Source of the DNA: an uncultured Pelolinea sp.
GTDB taxonomy: Bacteria > Chloroflexota > Anaerolineae > Anaerolineales > Anaerolineaceae
Direction: 5' to 3'
Assembly: GCA_937902055.1 (NCBI GenBank)
Contig: CALGUJ010000124.1
Location: 1-7,508 of the forward strand
DNA length: 7,508 nt
Shown here: positions 5,747 to 7,508 of the stretch, one piece after another
Position numbering within the stretch: the first letter of the stretch is position 1
Layout: every line of letters starts with the position of its first letter
Made by a program: the position numbers and the translations under genes
Notes under the pieces: generated by a model
What the model saw: only the letters and a program-made list of their open reading frames with translations
What the model was told of the DNA's origin: nothing
Database searches by the model: none

Positions 5747-5754
5747 GAGGTAGG
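5747..5754 (+). promoter_or_regulatory. Ribosome binding site of the bi-domain oxidoreductase
   Basis: GAGGTAGG lies just before the ATG at 5756; the GAGG part ends 5 bases upstream of the start codon, good spacing that supports this start. Confidence 0.65.
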
Positions 5755-5755
5755 T

Positions 5756-7508
5756 ATGAAACAGGTTTTGCAGAACATGAAAAGTGGCGCAACCGAAGTG
5801 GTTGATGTTCCCGTACCCCAGCTTCGCAAAGGCGCCGTTCTGGTTCGCACAGCCGCATCCCTGGTCTCCGCCGGTACTGAGCGCAACCTGGTTTCATTTG
5901 CTGAAAAAAGCCTGGTAGGCAAAGCCCAATCCCGCCCTGACCTGGTCAAACAGGTGCTCGAAAAAGCCAAACGGGAAGGATTGTTGACCACCTATGAATC
6001 CGCCATGAACCGTCTCGACCAGCCGATGTCCCTGGGGTATTCCTCCTCCGGCATTGTGATCGAATCCGCCCCGGATGTGCCCGATTTCAAACCCGGCGAC
6101 CGGGTGGTCTGTGCAGGCGGCGGCCACGCCGTGCATGCCGAATACGCATTGGTACCTGTCAATCTGATCGCGCATTTGCCCGAAAATGTCGATTTCGAAT
6201 CCGCCGCTTTCGCTACTATGGGCGCTATCTCCCTCAACGGCATCCGCCTGGCTAATCCGCAGATCGGCGAAAAAGTGGCCGTGATCGGCCTGGGGTTGTT
6301 GGGATTGATCACCGCGCAGTTGCTGCGCGCCGCCGGCTGCGAAGTCATCGGCATGGATATCTCCCAGTCGCGCGTGAAGTTTGCCCGCAAGCTTGGTTTT
6401 ACCGCCGATTCCAACCGCAACATCGCGGCTGATTATCTGGCGCTGACCCGCGGCAGAGGTTTTGACGCGATCCTGATTTGCGCCGATACGCCTTCCGATG
6501 AAACCGTCAATCTGGCCGCCCAAATCGCGCGCGATCGCGCCCACGTGATCTCCCTGGGCGTTGTCGGGTTGAATATCCAACGCAAGCTGTATTACGAAAA
6601 AGAGCTCTTTATCCAGGTGGCGCGTTCTTCCGGCCCCGGCCGCTACGATACGGAGTATGAAGAGGAAGGGCGCGATTACCCCGTGGGCTACGTGCGCTGG
6701 ACGGAGGGCCGCAATTTGCAAGCTTTTGTCGACTTATTGGCTGCCGGCAGCCTTGATATGCAAGCTCTCATCACCCACCGCTTTTCCATCGAGCAGGCAC
6801 CCCATGCGTATGAACTGATCACCGGCAAACAGTCCGAACCCTACCTGGGTGTCTTGCTAACATATCCAATTATTGATGAAAAACCGGCTCGGAAAGTATT
6901 GCTGGCTCCTTCCACCGAACACAAGTCCGAGACCGCCGACCTTTCGCTCGGCGTGATCGGCGCGGGCAATTATGCCAACGCCGTCTTCCTGCCCGCGGTC
7001 AAGAAAACCGGCGGCGCTCGCCTCGCGGGGGTGGCCTCCTCCGGCGGTCTTTCCGCCCAGCATAGCGCCCGCAAGTTTGGTTTTTCATTTGCCACTTCCA
7101 GCTCAGAGGATATCCTGTCTTCGAAAGACATCAATGTGGTTGCCGTCCTCACCCGCCACCAATCGCATGCCACCCTGGCGCTCAAAGCGCTGAAAAGCGG
7201 CAAACACGTTTATTGTGAAAAACCCCTGGCATTGCAGAAGGAAGAGCTGGATCGCATCGCGGAAGCATTGGAGAAGAAGGGTCATCCCTGTCTCTCGGTT
7301 GGCTTCAATCGCCGTTTTGCGCCCATGTCGCGCGCGCTGAAATCTTTCTTTCAGGATTCGGCCGAACCCTTCTACATCCACTACCGCGTCAATGCGGGTT
7401 TCATCCCCGCTTCCCTCTGGCTGCACGACCCTGACCAGGGCGGTGGCCGCCTTGTGGGCGAGGGTTGTCATTTTATCGACTATCTCTGCTTTCTCACCGG
7501 CCAAACCC
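5756..7508 (+). CDS. Bi-domain oxidoreductase: MDR alcohol-dehydrogenase-like half fused to Gfo/Idh/MocA half (3' truncated by window edge)
   Basis: The frame is open for 584 codons to the window end. Residues 1-370 resemble a zinc-type medium-chain dehydrogenase. They have a GroES-like region (LGYSSSGIVIE 93-103, FKPGDRVVCAGGGHA 111-125) and a Rossmann fold VAVIGLGLLGLITAQLL (174-190) with D201 ending the second strand, favouring NAD. The usual catalytic-zinc Cys near residue 40 is replaced by SAGTER (38-43) and the four-Cys structural zinc lobe is missing, so it is probably not a classical zinc alcohol dehydrogenase. Residues 397-584 are a Gfo/Idh/MocA oxidoreductase: LGVIGAGNYA (398-407), CEKPLAL (487-493) and GGGRLVGEGCHFID (562-575), with H572 in the catalytic position. 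This two-part fusion is a known family of about 700 residues, often found in polysaccharide or lipopolysaccharide loci. About 120 residues are missing at the edge. The substrate, probably a (nucleotide-)sugar, is inferred. Confidence 0.93.
   Translation, partial: MKQVLQNMKSGATEVVDVPVPQLRKGAVLVRTAASLVSAGTERNLVSFAEKSLVGKAQSRPDLVKQVLEKAKREGLLTTYESAMNRLDQPMSLGYSSSGIVIESAPDVPDFKPGDRVVCAGGGHAVHAEYALVPVNLIAHLPENVDFESAAFATMGAISLNGIRLANPQIGEKVAVIGLGLLGLITAQLLRAAGCEVIGMDISQSRVKFARKLGFTADSNRNIAADYLALTRGRGFDAILICADTPSDETVNLAAQIARDRAHVISLGVVGLNIQRKLYYEKELFIQVARSSGPGRYDTEYEEEGRDYPVGYVRWTEGRNLQAFVDLLAAGSLDMQALITHRFSIEQAPHAYELITGKQSEPYLGVLLTYPIIDEKPARKVLLAPSTEHKSETADLSLGVIGAGNYANAVFLPAVKKTGGARLAGVASSGGLSAQHSARKFGFSFATSSSEDILSSKDINVVAVLTRHQSHATLALKALKSGKHVYCEKPLALQKEELDRIAEALEKKGHPCLSVGFNRRFAPMSRALKSFFQDSAEPFYIHYRVNAGFIPASLWLHDPDQGGGRLVGEGCHFIDYLCFLTGQT

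Noticed and set aside
5894..6721. 275-codon open frame on the minus strand
   Set aside because: It is antisense to the MDR half of the bi-domain oxidoreductase, whose conserved motifs prove the plus-strand frame; the antisense product has no recognisable motif and reflects high-GC codon bias.
1..7508. CRISPR arrays, tRNA/rRNA genes, transposases, phage or toxin-antitoxin genes
   Set aside because: I looked for direct repeats, cloverleaf-like segments and typical proteins on both strands and found none; the window looks like ordinary chromosomal sequence.

Overview
The window reads as ordinary chromosomal DNA of a free-living bacterium with moderately high GC. My best guess is Chloroflexota, class Anaerolineae. 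This rests on the style of the proteins: a zinc ribbon plus one membrane span plus a Cys-rich ectodomain, an ECF sigma/anti-sigma pair linked to a bactofilin-like membrane lipoprotein, and a bi-domain dehydrogenase. The assignment is an inference from gene content, not from a marker gene. No RNA genes, CRISPR arrays, insertion sequences, attachment sites or phage genes were seen.

Layout. (1) Positions 1-567, plus strand: the C-terminal sensor half of a DeoR-family sugar-phosphate-responsive repressor, cut by the window edge, followed by a hairpin terminator. (2) Positions 716-2224, minus strand: a 502-residue membrane-anchored protein with an N-terminal four-Cys zinc ribbon, one transmembrane helix and an outer domain holding 36 cysteines; function unknown. 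(3) Positions 2468-3433, minus strand: a soluble protein of about 320 residues with alpha/alpha-toroid (squalene-cyclase/prenyltransferase-like) repeats. (4) Positions 3579-5635, plus strand and divergent from (3): a tightly overlapping three-gene operon of ECF sigma factor, zinc-finger membrane anti-sigma factor, and a lipoprotein with a bactofilin-like beta-repeat region and a multi-span membrane domain. It ends in a near-ideal intrinsic terminator. (5) From 5756 to the window end, plus strand: an open-ended fusion of a medium-chain alcohol-dehydrogenase-like half and a Gfo/Idh/MocA oxidoreductase half, a type commonly found in polysaccharide biosynthesis loci.

How the genes fit together. 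The ECF operon is the most coherent unit: the sigma factor, its membrane-bound zinc-finger inhibitor and a surface/membrane protein are translationally coupled, with a 20-nt overlap at each junction. The leader has a good match to an ECF-type promoter (GAAAAC-N16-CGTA), which suggests autoregulation as an envelope-response module. The divergent toroid-protein gene shares the same short intergenic region, with a TATAAT-like box on the opposite strand. The bi-domain oxidoreductase has its own promoter-like box after the terminator and probably begins another operon, perhaps for surface polysaccharide. The link between these modules is inferred from position only.
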